33,735 nt of DNA from G020353115 sp964389685 (GCA_964389685.1 CAYMFM010000041.1:1-33735), one strand, 5' to 3'. Positions 8,619-16,473 are shown, numbered from the stretch's first letter. The notes: generated by a model from the letters alone, not told the origin. Made by a program: numbers and translations.

Positions 8619-9329
8619 CTACCTCTTCTTGTTGTCGATACTTTCTCTCTGCACATAGTCTTGTGTCCAGGGACAAAAAATCAGACATTTCAAACAAGTA
8701 GTACATTGATAAACATCAACCAGTTCATCTCTTGAAGTGCTGATATCCCATTCTTTCCCTTTAATCGCTCTGGGTGAACAAATATCTACACAAATCCTGC
8801 ATTCCCCACATAGTGATTTACCAGGTGTATGTAAGACTGTCCGGATTGGAGCATCTGTTAAAACGGTACACATTGAAATGGCGCTTCCGTATTCACGGGT
8901 TACCAGCAGATTGTGTTTTCCGATCCATCCCAGGCCTCCTAATCCTGCAATCGTTTTGTGGGGCAGCGGCGAGCTTTTTGTTTTTTCGTCATAAAAACCG
9001 GTCGAACAAAGATTGTCTTCCGACTGGGAATATGCGGAATATCCTTTTGCGGTGATATACCATGCAATATAATCAGCCATCCTGTCTGTAGCCATCTCTT
9101 TTTGATCAAACTCATCCTCACTGATCTGATTATTGCGAATCATATCCTGTACATAATCCGGGTTGCTGGTTATTTTTTCGATGTAACCGGGAGATAAAAT
9201 AACCCCCATCAATATGGCAGTAGGATATTGTTTATTTTGTTCGTCGGACAGGTGTGATATATCAACGAAGTATACAAAGTCTGCACCCTGATCATTCAAT
9301 TCTTTTATGAGTTCATGCTCAAGGGACAT
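8619..9329 (-). CDS. QueG-like double 4Fe-4S cluster protein
   Basis: The 236-residue protein resembles the iron-sulfur half of epoxyqueuosine reductase (QueG), the last enzyme of queuosine synthesis in tRNA. KTIAGLGGLGWIGKHNLLVTREYGSA is the QueG-type core. Two ferredoxin-type cluster motifs follow: C174, C177, C180, C184 and C209, C212, C215, C219. The protein is much shorter than QueG (about 310-380 residues) and lacks its C-terminal HEAT-like part. It therefore more likely belongs to the QueG-like group of unknown function annotated as 4Fe-4S double cluster binding proteins. It ends converging on the GH2 gene and is not in an obvious operon. Confidence 0.82.
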   Translation of the reverse strand: MSLEHELIKELNDQGADFVYFVDISHLSDEQNKQYPTAILMGVILSPGYIEKITSNPDYVQDMIRNNQISEDEFDQKEMATDRMADYIAWYITAKGYSAYSQSEDNLCSTGFYDEKTKSSPLPHKTIAGLGGLGWIGKHNLLVTREYGSAISMCTVLTDAPIRTVLHTPGKSLCGECRICVDICSPRAIKGKEWDISTSRDELVDVYQCTTCLKCLIFCPWTQDYVQRESIDNKKR

Positions 9330-9425
9330 TGCTGCTTTATCATTTTGTTGCAGGAAATATAGGGAAAAGATTTTACATCATCAGGAATAACCGGCAAATG
9401 CGTAAGCAAGTTTTAATAAGCAGGG

Positions 9426-9473
9426 ATAGGTACTTATAATTAGCTGAATATTTAAGTTAGTAGCTGTACCTAT
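9426..9473. repeat. Palindromic intergenic repeat, copy A
   Basis: Arms ATAGGTAC (9426-9433) and GTACCTAT (9466-9473) are exact complements. The centre TGAATATTTAAGTTAGTAGC matches the centre of the repeat at 11629-11687 (TGAATATTTAAGTCAGTAAC). The two belong to one family, probably REP-like. The remainder of 9330-9562 holds nothing else I recognise. Confidence 0.65.
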
Positions 9474-9547
9474 TAGACATCCCGCTAAACTGACCGGATC
9501 AATAAAAATTTATTAGATTTGAAAGTGATATCATCAATCCATAATTC

Positions 9548-9553
9548 AGGAGG
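9548..9553 (+). promoter_or_regulatory. Strong Shine-Dalgarno site
   Basis: AGGAGG lies nine bases before the ATG at 9563. Such a full site is unusual in this window and fixes the start of the aldo/keto-reductase-like gene. Confidence 0.75.
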
Positions 9554-9562
9554 GAATACACT

Positions 9563-10792
9563 ATGGCAGATAAAAACCCAATTAAACGAAGGAGATTTTT
9601 ACAATTATCATCCACTGCAGTTCTTGCCGGAATGACATCTAAACTCTTTGGTAGCCCCAGACCGGGTGGACAATCAATGCTGGAAGAGGTTGTGCAAAAA
9701 GTGGGGAAGTTGCCCCGCCGTAAACTGGGGTACAGCGGAAGGGAGGTCTCAGTCCTGATCGGAATGGGGGATATGGATTCGCTCCTCGCTGAAGCAGGAG
9801 CTCGATGCGGGATGAATTACTGGCATAAAGCAAACCAGTGGATGAGGACCGGAGTGCCCGAAATTATTCTAAAAAACAGGGAAGCTCATTATTGCCAGGT
9901 TACAGTCGATCGTGTAGGTTCAGATCATTACAGTGGACATTTCAATGAAGAGGAGCATTACCGGTATGTAAAGGAAGCTTTGAATGAAACCGGTCTAGGT
10001 TACTTTGATGACATGCAATTGCATTACGGTTATCACAATGTAGCAGAGCTCAAAAACGACAGAAGCTTTATCCGTGCCTTTGAACGGCTGAAAAAAGAGG
10101 GATTGGTAAAACACCTTTGCCTTTCACAGCACAGTTATGATGGCAGTCCAAGGGTGGAGAAAGGAGAGAGTGCCGCGGAGATACTGACAGCCATCGTGGA
10201 AGAGGGAATGTATGAGCATGCCCAGTTTATGTATTCTTTCGGTGGTGATCCGGAAATGGACAAATTCATTGAGTTCGCCCGGGAAAAGAATTTTGGTACC
10301 ATTGCCATGAAGACTGCACGGGGAATCGGCCGCATGAAGCAGGATCAGGCATTCATGGACAGGTTGCCGGCGGGAACATCCCCACACAATGCACTCGTAC
10401 GATGGCTTACCACACAGACAAAGCTTGATGCTGCTGTTATCCGTGTCAGGAACCTCGATGAGTTTGCCGAAACCTATTCAGGCGCCGGAAGGGAATTAAG
10501 TGCCCGGGATGCCCGGGTAATAGATATGATGACTGTCGAGGCAGACAGGACAACATGCCGTTTGTGTGGAAAATGCCAGTCACAATGTCCACAACAGATA
10601 CCCATAACTGATATTCTCCGCTTCGAACGGTATGCCATGGACGATCACGATTGGAATAAGGCAAGCACTCTTTACAAAGGGCTCCCGACGAAGGGAGATG
10701 TTTGCACCAGCTGCGAAAGCTGTATTCAGTCATGCCCGCTGAATCTGCAGATCCCGAAAAAACTCGTAAAAGCTCATATTCTGCTGGGTTAA
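9563..10792 (+). CDS. Tat-exported aldo/keto-reductase-like protein with two 4Fe-4S clusters
   Basis: The 409-residue protein has a twin-arginine signal (KRRRFLQLSSTAVLAG, residues 8-23), so it is folded in the cytosol and exported to the periplasm. Residues about 50-320 resemble an aldo/keto reductase barrel (RKLGYSGREVSVLIGMG, a GMNY strand, LHYGYH, GLVKHLCLSQHS). The C-terminus is a ferredoxin-like domain with C332, C335, C338, C342 and C381, C384, C387, C391. The canonical catalytic Asp and Tyr of the FDTAxxYG motif appear replaced by H88 and W93 (MNYWHKANQW). Ordinary NADPH carbonyl reduction is therefore doubtful, while an electron-transfer role is plausible. The start is set by the AGGAGG site. 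The stop overlaps the convergent DUF2461 gene by 4 bp. Confidence 0.85.
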   Translation: MADKNPIKRRRFLQLSSTAVLAGMTSKLFGSPRPGGQSMLEEVVQKVGKLPRRKLGYSGREVSVLIGMGDMDSLLAEAGARCGMNYWHKANQWMRTGVPEIILKNREAHYCQVTVDRVGSDHYSGHFNEEEHYRYVKEALNETGLGYFDDMQLHYGYHNVAELKNDRSFIRAFERLKKEGLVKHLCLSQHSYDGSPRVEKGESAAEILTAIVEEGMYEHAQFMYSFGGDPEMDKFIEFAREKNFGTIAMKTARGIGRMKQDQAFMDRLPAGTSPHNALVRWLTTQTKLDAAVIRVRNLDEFAETYSGAGRELSARDARVIDMMTVEADRTTCRLCGKCQSQCPQQIPITDILRFERYAMDDHDWNKASTLYKGLPTKGDVCTSCESCIQSCPLNLQIPKKLVKAHILLG

Positions 10793-11460
10793 ACTGCTTT
10801 TACAACAGCTCTGTTTAAGAACTGATTAAATGGATATTGTGCCCTGAAAACATCCATCAGCGTTTCAATTGTTTTTTCTCCAAACCAGAATGAATTCTTC
10901 ACGTTACAGGTTACTGCATAATGTTTATTCTTCAACAAGTCAATATCCGGAAACTCTTTCGGAAAGCCTTTGGGTGCCATTTTTAATTTATCGCCATAGA
11001 TTTCTGAGAAATATTTTCTGAAATTGTTATGCTTGATTATGCGTTTATACTCTCCTGTGTTATCATAAATTTCAGTCCGAATAGAATGAAGTATTTTTGG
11101 TTCGGGCATATAGATGCCACCACCAATAAAAGAATGGTCAGGTTCGATGTGAATGTAATATCCCGCATGGGGACTTTTCCTCCCGCCTTTTGCCAGAAAT
11201 GCTCCGAAATTTGTTTTGTATGGTTCTTTATTTTTTGAGAACCTTACATCTCTGAAAATCCTGAAAATAGATTCTTTTGAAGATGTAATGTCAATGCTAT
11301 TATCCAATTGTTTAAGTTTTGGAATAAGCACATCGATAAATTGCTCAAACTCCGCTTTTGCTTTGAGATACCTTTCATTGTTTTCTTTAAACCAGTTCCT
11401 GTTGTTATTAAACTGCAGGTCTATTAGAAATTCAATGATCACTTTAAAGTTCATATTCAT
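10789..11460 (-). CDS. DUF2461-domain protein
   Basis: The 223-residue protein matches the DUF2461 (TIGR02453) family of conserved, probably cytosolic proteins without a known reaction. Features are an N-terminal FLIDLQFNNNRNWFKENNERY helix, then FRDVRFSKNKEPYKTNFGAFLAKGG, YYIHIEPDHSFIGGGIYMPEP and a Lys-rich C-terminal half. The length is typical. ATGs at 11460 and 11454 are both possible. The gene is convergent with the aldo/keto-reductase-like gene and looks like backbone, lying just outside the left repeat of the island. Confidence 0.88.
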   Translation of the reverse strand: MNMNFKVIIEFLIDLQFNNNRNWFKENNERYLKAKAEFEQFIDVLIPKLKQLDNSIDITSSKESIFRIFRDVRFSKNKEPYKTNFGAFLAKGGRKSPHAGYYIHIEPDHSFIGGGIYMPEPKILHSIRTEIYDNTGEYKRIIKHNNFRKYFSEIYGDKLKMAPKGFPKEFPDIDLLKNKHYAVTCNVKNSFWFGEKTIETLMDVFRAQYPFNQFLNRAVVKAV

Positions 11461-11515
11461 CTTGTTTGCTATTCAACTTTTAACTTTTCAACGAATAACT
11501 ATTAACTAACCTGCC

Positions 11516-11605
11516 GGAGGAATTGCCCTCCTCCGCCGATGGCGGATTCGGGCGGATCCTCCTTTTCAGAGCTGCAAATGAAAGCTGAAATTGCTAACGC
11601 AATTT
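11516..11605. repeat. Two-hairpin repeat, copy 1 (island left border)
   Basis: The first hairpin nests GGAGGA/TCCTCC around GCCC/GGGC and CCGCC/GGCGG. The second is AAATTGC-TAAC-GCAATTT (11588-11605). Bases 11516-11585 match 24878-24947 with two differences. The second stem differs between the copies in a compensatory way (AATTGC/GCAATT here, GATTGC/GCAATC there). Confidence 0.75.
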
Positions 11606-11628
11606 AGCAGCGCATGTATCAACTTTTT

Positions 11629-11687
11629 AAGTAGGGACAGTTACCTATTTATAAGTTGAATATTTAAGTCAGTAACTGTCCTTACTT
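11629..11687. repeat. Palindromic intergenic repeat, copy B
   Basis: Arms AAGTAGGGACAGTTAC (11629-11644) and GTAACTGTCCTTACTT (11672-11687) pair at 15 of 16 positions, with one G-T pair. The centre TGAATATTTAAGTCAGTAAC matches copy A at 9426-9473. GGGACAG-type palindromes of this kind are often moved by REP-associated tyrosine transposases; none is visible here. Confidence 0.7.
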
Positions 11688-11862
11688 ATTTAAGACAACA
11701 CCTAATATAAAGGTAAGTTGTTGCTCAAAATTTATCATTTCAGTAAAAATAATTCGATGATTCATTTGAAAATCTGAAAATCAGAAGCCAAATAAATCCA
11801 ATTTTGATGATACAATATCCTCTATCGCAGGTGTAGTACAAGGAAATACTTTGTAGATGTTA

Positions 11863-11883
11863 TTACAATCAAGTGAATTGTAA
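11863..11883 (-). terminator. Weak hairpin after the SecB-like gene
   Basis: The stem TTACAAT/ATTGTAA (7 bp, 7-base loop) lies 5 bp beyond the stop of the last gene of the toxin-antitoxin-chaperone operon. There is no T-run, so its role as a terminator is uncertain. Upstream, 11688-11862 shows nothing I recognise. Confidence 0.3.
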
Positions 11884-11888
11884 AATTA

Positions 11889-12359
11889 TCAATTTATTTT
11901 GGTTTGCTTTTCTATTGGAACATTAAAGCTGAAAGTAGCATCTTCCTTTATTATTTCAGTAATATTGACTGTGGGTAAAACATACTTATTAAAACCAGTT
12001 CCTTCTGTTTTTGCATGAAGTATTCCTCTTGTTGTTCCAACAGTCAAAACGGCTAGATGGCTTAAAAATCCCTTTGGGACTATAAGCATGTTTGATTCCA
12101 ATTCTAACATATCGGACCAGGCATCTTCAGTTACTTTAAATTGGCATGAAGCCTCAACTATCATGAATGGTTTTTTATCAGATTCGAATGAAAATGATGA
12201 GAATACAGCTATAAGTTTGTTTTGTTCATCTGCCGCATATCTTAAAGAAGTTCCAACTCTTATAACTCCCTTTTCATTTAAACCCTCTTCAATTACTGCA
12301 AACTGTTCAGTAGTAATCTTCGAGAGGGCGAAGCCAATACCTTTAGTCTTATTAGTCAT
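11889..12359 (-). CDS. SecB-like chaperone of a toxin-antitoxin-chaperone operon
   Basis: The 156-residue protein has the pattern of the SecB fold: KPFMIVEASCQFKVTEDAW fits the SecB beta-sheet strand, and LIVPKGFLSHLAVLTVGTTRGILHAK followed by NKYVLPTVNITEII fits SecB's helix and its C-terminal PVNFDALY-like end. In TAC systems (best known as HigB1-HigA1-Rv1957 of Mycobacterium tuberculosis) a solitary SecB-like chaperone protects an aggregation-prone antitoxin and controls toxin release. The gene starts 2 bp after the stop of the XRE gene and is third in the operon, the order found in TAC loci. The assignment rests on fold-level similarity plus context. Confidence 0.68.
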   Translation of the reverse strand: MTNKTKGIGFALSKITTEQFAVIEEGLNEKGVIRVGTSLRYAADEQNKLIAVFSSFSFESDKKPFMIVEASCQFKVTEDAWSDMLELESNMLIVPKGFLSHLAVLTVGTTRGILHAKTEGTGFNKYVLPTVNITEIIKEDATFSFNVPIEKQTKIN

Positions 12360-12361
12360 TT

Positions 12362-12811
12362 TTATGCTGCTAGGTGTTCTTCCTCGTTAGTATAATTACT
12401 CTCTGAACCGTAATCTAATTTATCTGTTCCAAGAGGGAGACTATTAGTTCGTGAAATTGTTTGTGGAAATATGATGAAACTATCAGCTATTACTTGAGTG
12501 CTTTGATACGAAGGAACAGATATTAACGTTATTGATAACGATTTTTCAATTTTACAAATTGTCGTCAAAGAAAGATTTTCTCGTCCTTTTGATACTTTAT
12601 TAATATATTGGGGAGTCACCCCGATAGAATCAGCGAGGTCTTTCTGAGAAAGTGATTGATTTCTTAATGTTCTTAATATTTTAATCGCAATAAGGGCAGA
12701 TTTATCCATCCAATCCTTGTTTGCATCGTAAAAATTTGCATCTCTTAACCAATTTGAAGGCTTTTCAGAAATTATCCCTCTAATTTTATTTGTTAAAGTT
12801 TTAGCGGTCAT
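12362..12811 (-). CDS. XRE-family antitoxin-like regulator
   Basis: The 149-residue protein carries an XRE/HigA-type helix-turn-helix at about 44-97: LSQKDLADSIGVTPQYINKVSKGRENLSLTTICKIEKSL. A C-terminal extension of about 50 residues follows (up to NEEEHLAA). In TAC antitoxins such an extension serves as the chaperone-addiction region, here an inference. I choose the ATG at 12811, 4 bp after the toxin stop, over an upstream TTG at 12826 inside the toxin gene. As middle gene it would neutralise the toxin and repress the operon; a palindrome before the first gene is a possible operator. Confidence 0.82.
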   Translation of the reverse strand: MTAKTLTNKIRGIISEKPSNWLRDANFYDANKDWMDKSALIAIKILRTLRNQSLSQKDLADSIGVTPQYINKVSKGRENLSLTTICKIEKSLSITLISVPSYQSTQVIADSFIIFPQTISRTNSLPLGTDKLDYGSESNYTNEEEHLAA

Positions 12812-12815
12812 ATAT

Positions 12816-13376
12816 TTATATTTCAAGTAAATCAGTTATTCCATCTTCGTCTATTATACCCAAGCCTTTTAAATATTGTCTACAAGATTCGAGTTTTCTT
12901 AATTCACGCAAAGTATGAGGTCTATCTTCCATCTGGTCTGTTAATTTAATAGTACCTCCAGTAATAATATACATATCATTACCAACTTTGATCGCATAAA
13001 GTCTAAGCCAAGTTTTTTTCCGTCGTCCATATACTTTCTTCTTATTCAGATATGAAAGTTCTGTTTCATGATACACAAGTGGGTGAAAAAGTCTGGAGAA
13101 TAATGATATTCTTTCATTTTGGGGTTTTGTTGACAATTTTATTAGAAGTTCCCTGAGTTTTAATGCTTCCCGTCTTGTTTCAATAATCGCCTGTTCAATA
13201 GATACACCCTCCCAAAAAGGTCGGTTCAAGTCGGACTCATTGTCGGAAAAGAAATTGTCAAGATGCTCAATATCAGTCCATTTATCGAAAATTTCTGTAA
13301 ATTCGTCTTCACTTTGCCCATCATATTTTACAGTAAGTAAAATGTCTTCATTTTCAAATATACGAACAAATTCCAT
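12816..13376 (-). CDS. Probable toxin of a TAC-type operon
   Basis: The 186-residue protein is first in the toxin-antitoxin-chaperone operon. Its N-terminal half is acidic (DEFTEIFDKWTDIEHLDNFFSDNESD). The C-terminal block (about 122-175) has the sequence WLRLYAIKVGNDMYIITGGTIKLT, then HTLRELRKLESCRQYLKGLGI. This recalls the end of RelE/HigB-type mRNA interferases and a family of uncharacterised Bacteroidota proteins next to XRE genes. At 186 residues it is about twice the usual HigB size. Its toxin role follows mainly from position and the C-terminal block; no catalytic residues can be named. Confidence 0.62.
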   Translation of the reverse strand: MEFVRIFENEDILLTVKYDGQSEDEFTEIFDKWTDIEHLDNFFSDNESDLNRPFWEGVSIEQAIIETRREALKLRELLIKLSTKPQNERISLFSRLFHPLVYHETELSYLNKKKVYGRRKKTWLRLYAIKVGNDMYIITGGTIKLTDQMEDRPHTLRELRKLESCRQYLKGLGIIDEDGITDLLEI

Positions 13377-13382
13377 AAAATC

Positions 13383-13394
13383 AACCTATAGGTT
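13383..13394. promoter_or_regulatory. Palindrome before the TAC operon, possible operator
   Basis: AACCTATAGGTT is a perfect 12-bp palindrome 6 bp upstream of the toxin start codon. AACCTAT recurs at 13526-13532 inside another inverted repeat. An XRE antitoxin binding here would give the usual autorepression. Confidence 0.4.
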
Positions 13395-13405
13395 TATTTT
13401 TTATA

Positions 13406-13413
13406 CAAAATTA
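13406..13413 (-). promoter_or_regulatory. Possible -7 promoter box of the TAC operon
   Basis: On the minus strand TAATTTTG fits the Bacteroidota TAnnTTTG consensus, 30 bp before the toxin start and next to the palindrome at 13383. No clear -33 box is seen. Confidence 0.35.
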
Positions 13414-13518
13414 ACATTTATAGAATTTTATTGGAAATTATTTGCTGAAACTTATTGACAAGTTATTGTCATTCCAACTCCCTAATAACCAAACATATCA
13501 CATAGTATAGCGAAAAGA

Positions 13519-13539
13519 TGTGATTAACCTATTATCACA
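13519..13539. repeat. Inverted repeat TGTGAT/ATCACA
   Basis: Six-base arms flank TAACCTATT, which contains the AACCTAT half of the operator-like palindrome at 13383. It could be a second binding site. It is followed on the plus strand by TTTTTCTTTT. Otherwise 13414-13684 shows no gene. Confidence 0.35.
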
Positions 13540-13641
13540 GTTTTTCTTTTCTGACTAATGCGACTGACACAGGTTTACATCTAAAACACAAAAGGGAACT
13601 GACTTGAAATGAATAATGTTTGTTATTAGGTTCATGAAAAT

Positions 13642-13663
13642 AATCATTTCATATGAAATGATT
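13642..13663. terminator. Perfect 22-bp palindrome after nuclease pseudogene
   Basis: AATCATTTCAT and its exact complement form an uninterrupted 22-bp palindrome starting 22 bp beyond the pseudogene stop. It could be a terminator for the minus-strand gene or a binding site. There is no T-run. Confidence 0.35.
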
Positions 13664-13684
13664 GATGATGCGCTATATACAATT

Positions 13685-14588
13685 TTAGACTAAATATAAA
13701 TCCTTATACCAAATAATCCATCCATTAAGGCTATTGTCATTAATAGTTTCAGCAGCAGTGATAAAATCTCTTAAAGTATATGTACTGAATACATCTTTAA
13801 ATTTGAGCATTTGGCTGTATTGTGTCATAGTCTTGTCAAGGTCATGATTGTCAGGATGATGCACGACTGAGAAATGAACATTTTTATAATGTCCTTTTTC
13901 CTGTACTGCATAAGCCAACATTTGATTCCTCCATAATTGATTTTCGCCACCTGAGAATGGACATATAGGTTTTTTCTGTAGCTCATCCCATTTATATATG
14001 TTTTATCGGTCTGTTATCTCCCAATATTTATAATCACGATGGTATGAATAGTAACATTTGGAATGATCATTTAAAATTATCTTTCCGTCCTGACAGTACT
14101 TTTTATACTTGTTTCCCTTTGACCTATATCCACCACAAGTTGTAAATTCATCTTCAGTAAGTTTATGCTCTATTAACCAGAGCGACAGATCACCAGATTC
14201 ATTATAATATGCAATAGCCACATCAGAGTCAGTCCCTGCTGCAATGGAATGATCGTTTAAAGGATTAGTATTATCCCAATATTCAAATTGGAAACCTCCT
14301 TCTAACTCATGTACGGCAAGTTCATGAAACTTTGGATTTACTTTCTTTAATACTGTATCAGCAATTTTCTTTTCTCGTAAAATTGGAAGGAATAGATTAA
14401 AACAAGCTGCTTGAGAACTTGCCATATGACCAAAATGCTTATGAGCCTTGAAGTTATGTTTTGGTAACTCGTTAACAAGAGGTTGATATAATGGGTATTT
14501 GCTTTTTTTGAAGCTTTCAGGTAATATAGCTCCATATTTTTTCTGTTTGTATTCTCCTGCTTTAGTTGTGTAAATATTCAGCCTAATT
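13685..14588 (-). pseudogene. PGN_0703-type restriction-endonuclease-like pseudogene
   Basis: One frame of about 300 codons runs from the IS3 element edge to a stop at 13685, broken by an in-frame TAA at 14003-14005 (TDR*NIYKWDEL). The protein matches the PGN_0703 family of putative PD-(D/E)XK nucleases: SKYPLYQPLVNELPKHNFKA, HMASSQAACFNLF, then the nuclease core GTDSDVAIAYY...LWLIEHKLTE (D and E-x-K), and CPFSGGENQLWRNQML near the end. No ATG remains at the 5' end, because the frame runs straight into the insertion sequence at 14588/14589. The gene is therefore 5'-truncated by the IS and carries a nonsense codon. The fragment 14003-14425 still contains the catalytic motif but is unlikely to work. 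Confidence 0.8.
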
Positions 14589-14654
14589 TGGACAGATTGG
14601 TTTAAAAATTAAGAGAGAGATTTCTTAAATTACTAACCAATAAAAAGTTCAAAA

Positions 14655-15005
14655 ATGAATTCAAAAAATCAGAGTGCAGAATTAAAGGTAAAAGAGATTA
14701 GGCGTCACACCCGCAAGAAGTATTCAGCGGAAGAAAAAATTAGGATTGTAATAGAGGGATTACGAGGAGAGAGTAGCATAGCCGAGCTATGTCGCAGGGA
14801 AGGCATCAATGCCAATTTGTATTACAACTGGAGCAAAGACTTCCTGGAGGCTGGAAAAAGCAGATTAGCAGGCAACATAAAACGAGAGGCCACAACAAGC
14901 GAAGTCCATGATCTGAAAAATGAGAATATGGATTTAAAGCAACTCGTAGCAGAGTTAAGCCTTGAAGTCCGTATGCTTAAAAAAAGTCTGACTGGTACCG
15001 AGTAA
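14655..15005 (+). CDS. IS3-family transposase OrfA
   Basis: The 116-residue protein is the DNA-binding half of an IS3 transposase. RRHTRKKYSAEEKIRIVIEG begins an HTH_Tnp_1-type helix-turn-helix (about 15-65, with SSIAELCRREGINANLYYNW). A leucine-zipper coiled coil (about 80-112) ends it. It binds the terminal repeats and multimerises with OrfAB. The start lies 66 bp inside the left end. The run A7G at 14979-14986 near its 3' end is a -1 slippage site leading into orfB. Confidence 0.9.
   Translation: MNSKNQSAELKVKEIRRHTRKKYSAEEKIRIVIEGLRGESSIAELCRREGINANLYYNWSKDFLEAGKSRLAGNIKREATTSEVHDLKNENMDLKQLVAELSLEVRMLKKSLTGTE
14979..14986 (+). promoter_or_regulatory. Programmed -1 frameshift site (A7G)
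   Basis: AAAAAAAG near the end of orfA lies at the point where the -1 frame opens. After slipping, translation would read KSDWYRVNYKYMRRSASEK straight into orfB without a stop. This is the usual way IS3 elements make the OrfAB transposase. Confidence 0.7.
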
Positions 15006-15016
15006 ACTACAAGTAC

Positions 15017-15988
15017 ATGAGAAGAAGTGCCAGTGAAAAAATGGAGATCATTCGTATAGTTGAAAGCTCAGAACTGGGTGTAAAACGTACTCTTGGAGAG
15101 CTTGGTGTAAGGCGGAGCACTTTTTACGAATGGTACAGGCGTTATCTTGAGGAAGGATTTGAAGGTCTTAAACCCAAAGTGCCAGAGCGAAAATCATTTT
15201 GGAATAAAATACCTGAAAAAGAGCGACAAGAGGTTGTTGAGACTGCCCTTGACCTGACTGATTTATCTCCCAGAGAATTAGCATATCATATTACCGATAA
15301 TCAAGGATGGTTTATCAGTGAATCCAGTGTTTACAGGATATTGAAAGAGCGAGGGCTGATCACAAGTCCGGCTTGGATCTTAATGGCAGCAGCAGATGAA
15401 TTTAAGGACAAAACCACCTATATTCATCAGCAATGGCAAACCGATTTTACCTATTTCAAGATCATTGGTTGGGGCTGGTATTATCTGGCAACAGTGATGG
15501 ATGATTTCTCCCGTTACATTATTACCTGGGAACTATGCAAGAACATGGAAACCGATGATGCAAAACGGGTTGTAGGTGTAGCCATTCATGAATCCGGTAT
15601 TGATGAAGAGGCCCGTCCCAGGTTATTGACCGATAATGGTTCATGCTATATCAGTAATGAGTTTAAGAAGTTCATTGACGATGAGGATTTGGGACATGTA
15701 CAGGGAGCTCCTTATCATCCTCAGACGCAAGGTAAAATTGAGCGCTATCACAGAACGATGAAGAATGTGGTGAAACTGGAAAACTACTTTTTCCCGGATG
15801 ATTTAAGAGCAAGCATTGAATCGTTTGTAAATTACTATAACAATGAACGATATCACGAATCGCTTGGGAATCTTACACCTGCCGATGTTTACTTCGGCAG
15901 GGATCGACAGGTGAAAGCTCAAAGACATCAAATCAAAATGAAAACCCTGAAAGAAAGGAGGAAAATAAACAGAAAAATATCAGCTTAA
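15017..15988 (+). CDS. IS3-family transposase OrfB (DDE integrase)
   Basis: The 323-residue catalytic subunit begins with a helix-turn-helix (about 10-60, LGVRRSTFYEWYRRYLEEG), followed by an rve integrase core. The DDE triad is D143 (QTDFTYFK), D206 (LTDNGSCY) and E242 (QGKIERYH), with 35 residues between the last two, as in IS3 and retroviral integrases. It is in the -1 frame relative to orfA and is probably made mainly as an OrfAB fusion. All catalytic residues are present, so the element may be active. Confidence 0.92.
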   Translation: MRRSASEKMEIIRIVESSELGVKRTLGELGVRRSTFYEWYRRYLEEGFEGLKPKVPERKSFWNKIPEKERQEVVETALDLTDLSPRELAYHITDNQGWFISESSVYRILKERGLITSPAWILMAAADEFKDKTTYIHQQWQTDFTYFKIIGWGWYYLATVMDDFSRYIITWELCKNMETDDAKRVVGVAIHESGIDEEARPRLLTDNGSCYISNEFKKFIDDEDLGHVQGAPYHPQTQGKIERYHRTMKNVVKLENYFFPDDLRASIESFVNYYNNERYHESLGNLTPADVYFGRDRQVKAQRHQIKMKTLKERRKINRKISA

Positions 15989-16143
15989 AACTGTTAAAAT
16001 ATTGAGAACTCTGTCGAGTTCCCAACATTCCAACAGTTCATAATCATCATCATTTAATAATAATTTTAAATGTAAAAAGTATCTCTTAACTTTAAAGGTA
16101 AATCTGTCCAGTAGTATTTGAATTTAAACAGTCTTCTACGAAG

Positions 16144-16257
16144 TTCTCAATATCTCAAGCCTATCACCGGAACATATACTCCAGTTACGGCTATGTGGCC
16201 AGGGCCATAGCCAGCAAGGACTTCGGTTTTTCAGTCCGCTGCATCAAAGACCAATAA
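16144..16257 (+). pseudogene. FISUMP-domain C-terminal fragment
   Basis: Frame 16144-16257 reads FSISQAYHRNIYSSYGYV...KDFGFSVRCIKDQ and then TAA, which is the characteristic end of a FISUMP domain. Only about 37 codons remain, beginning within 40 bp of the IS3 right end. The rest of the gene was lost, probably in the same event that removed the IS target duplication. It is a paralogue, not a copy, of the FISUMP gene at 1713. Confidence 0.75.
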
Positions 16258-16473
16258 AACCATCACAATAACCTAAGTTAAGTACATCCCTATATACGTC
16301 TCCTCAAAATAGACACTTTCACCCCTGTCTGGTATCTTACCCAAAAGGAAAGGAGATCGTGCGTAAAATGGGGGTACCTTATAAGGACCCCTACCATGAT
16401 TTAGCATGTCATATACCTAATTCTTATTCTCTTATTGTTAATGTCTATGTCTGGCGGATCAAAGACTAATAAA
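16258..16473. other. Non-coding stretch with one hairpin
   Basis: No gene is seen. A hairpin at 16371-16391 pairs GGGGT with ACCCC and CCTT with AAGG around AT, with one bulged A, and may be a terminator for the lost FISUMP gene. At 16443-16470 a frame ends RIKD and TAA, which could be another FISUMP remnant but is too short to claim. Confidence 0.35.

Larger units (their letters stand above)
14589..16110 (+). mobile_element. Complete IS3-family insertion sequence
   Basis: The element is 1522 bp. Its ends are inverted repeats: TGGACAGATT, a variable part, then TTAAGAGA inward from the left, and TGGACAGATT...TTAAGAGA inward from the right. It carries overlapping-type orfA and orfB. The flanks (ATTT on the left, GTAG on the right) show no target duplication. 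The gene cut on the left does not continue on the right, where a FISUMP fragment begins. A deletion or rearrangement next to the element is therefore likely. Confidence 0.88.

Noticed and set aside
12812..12826. TTG start of the XRE antitoxin inside the toxin gene
   Set aside because: The ATG at 12811 lies 4 bp after the toxin stop and is a better start.
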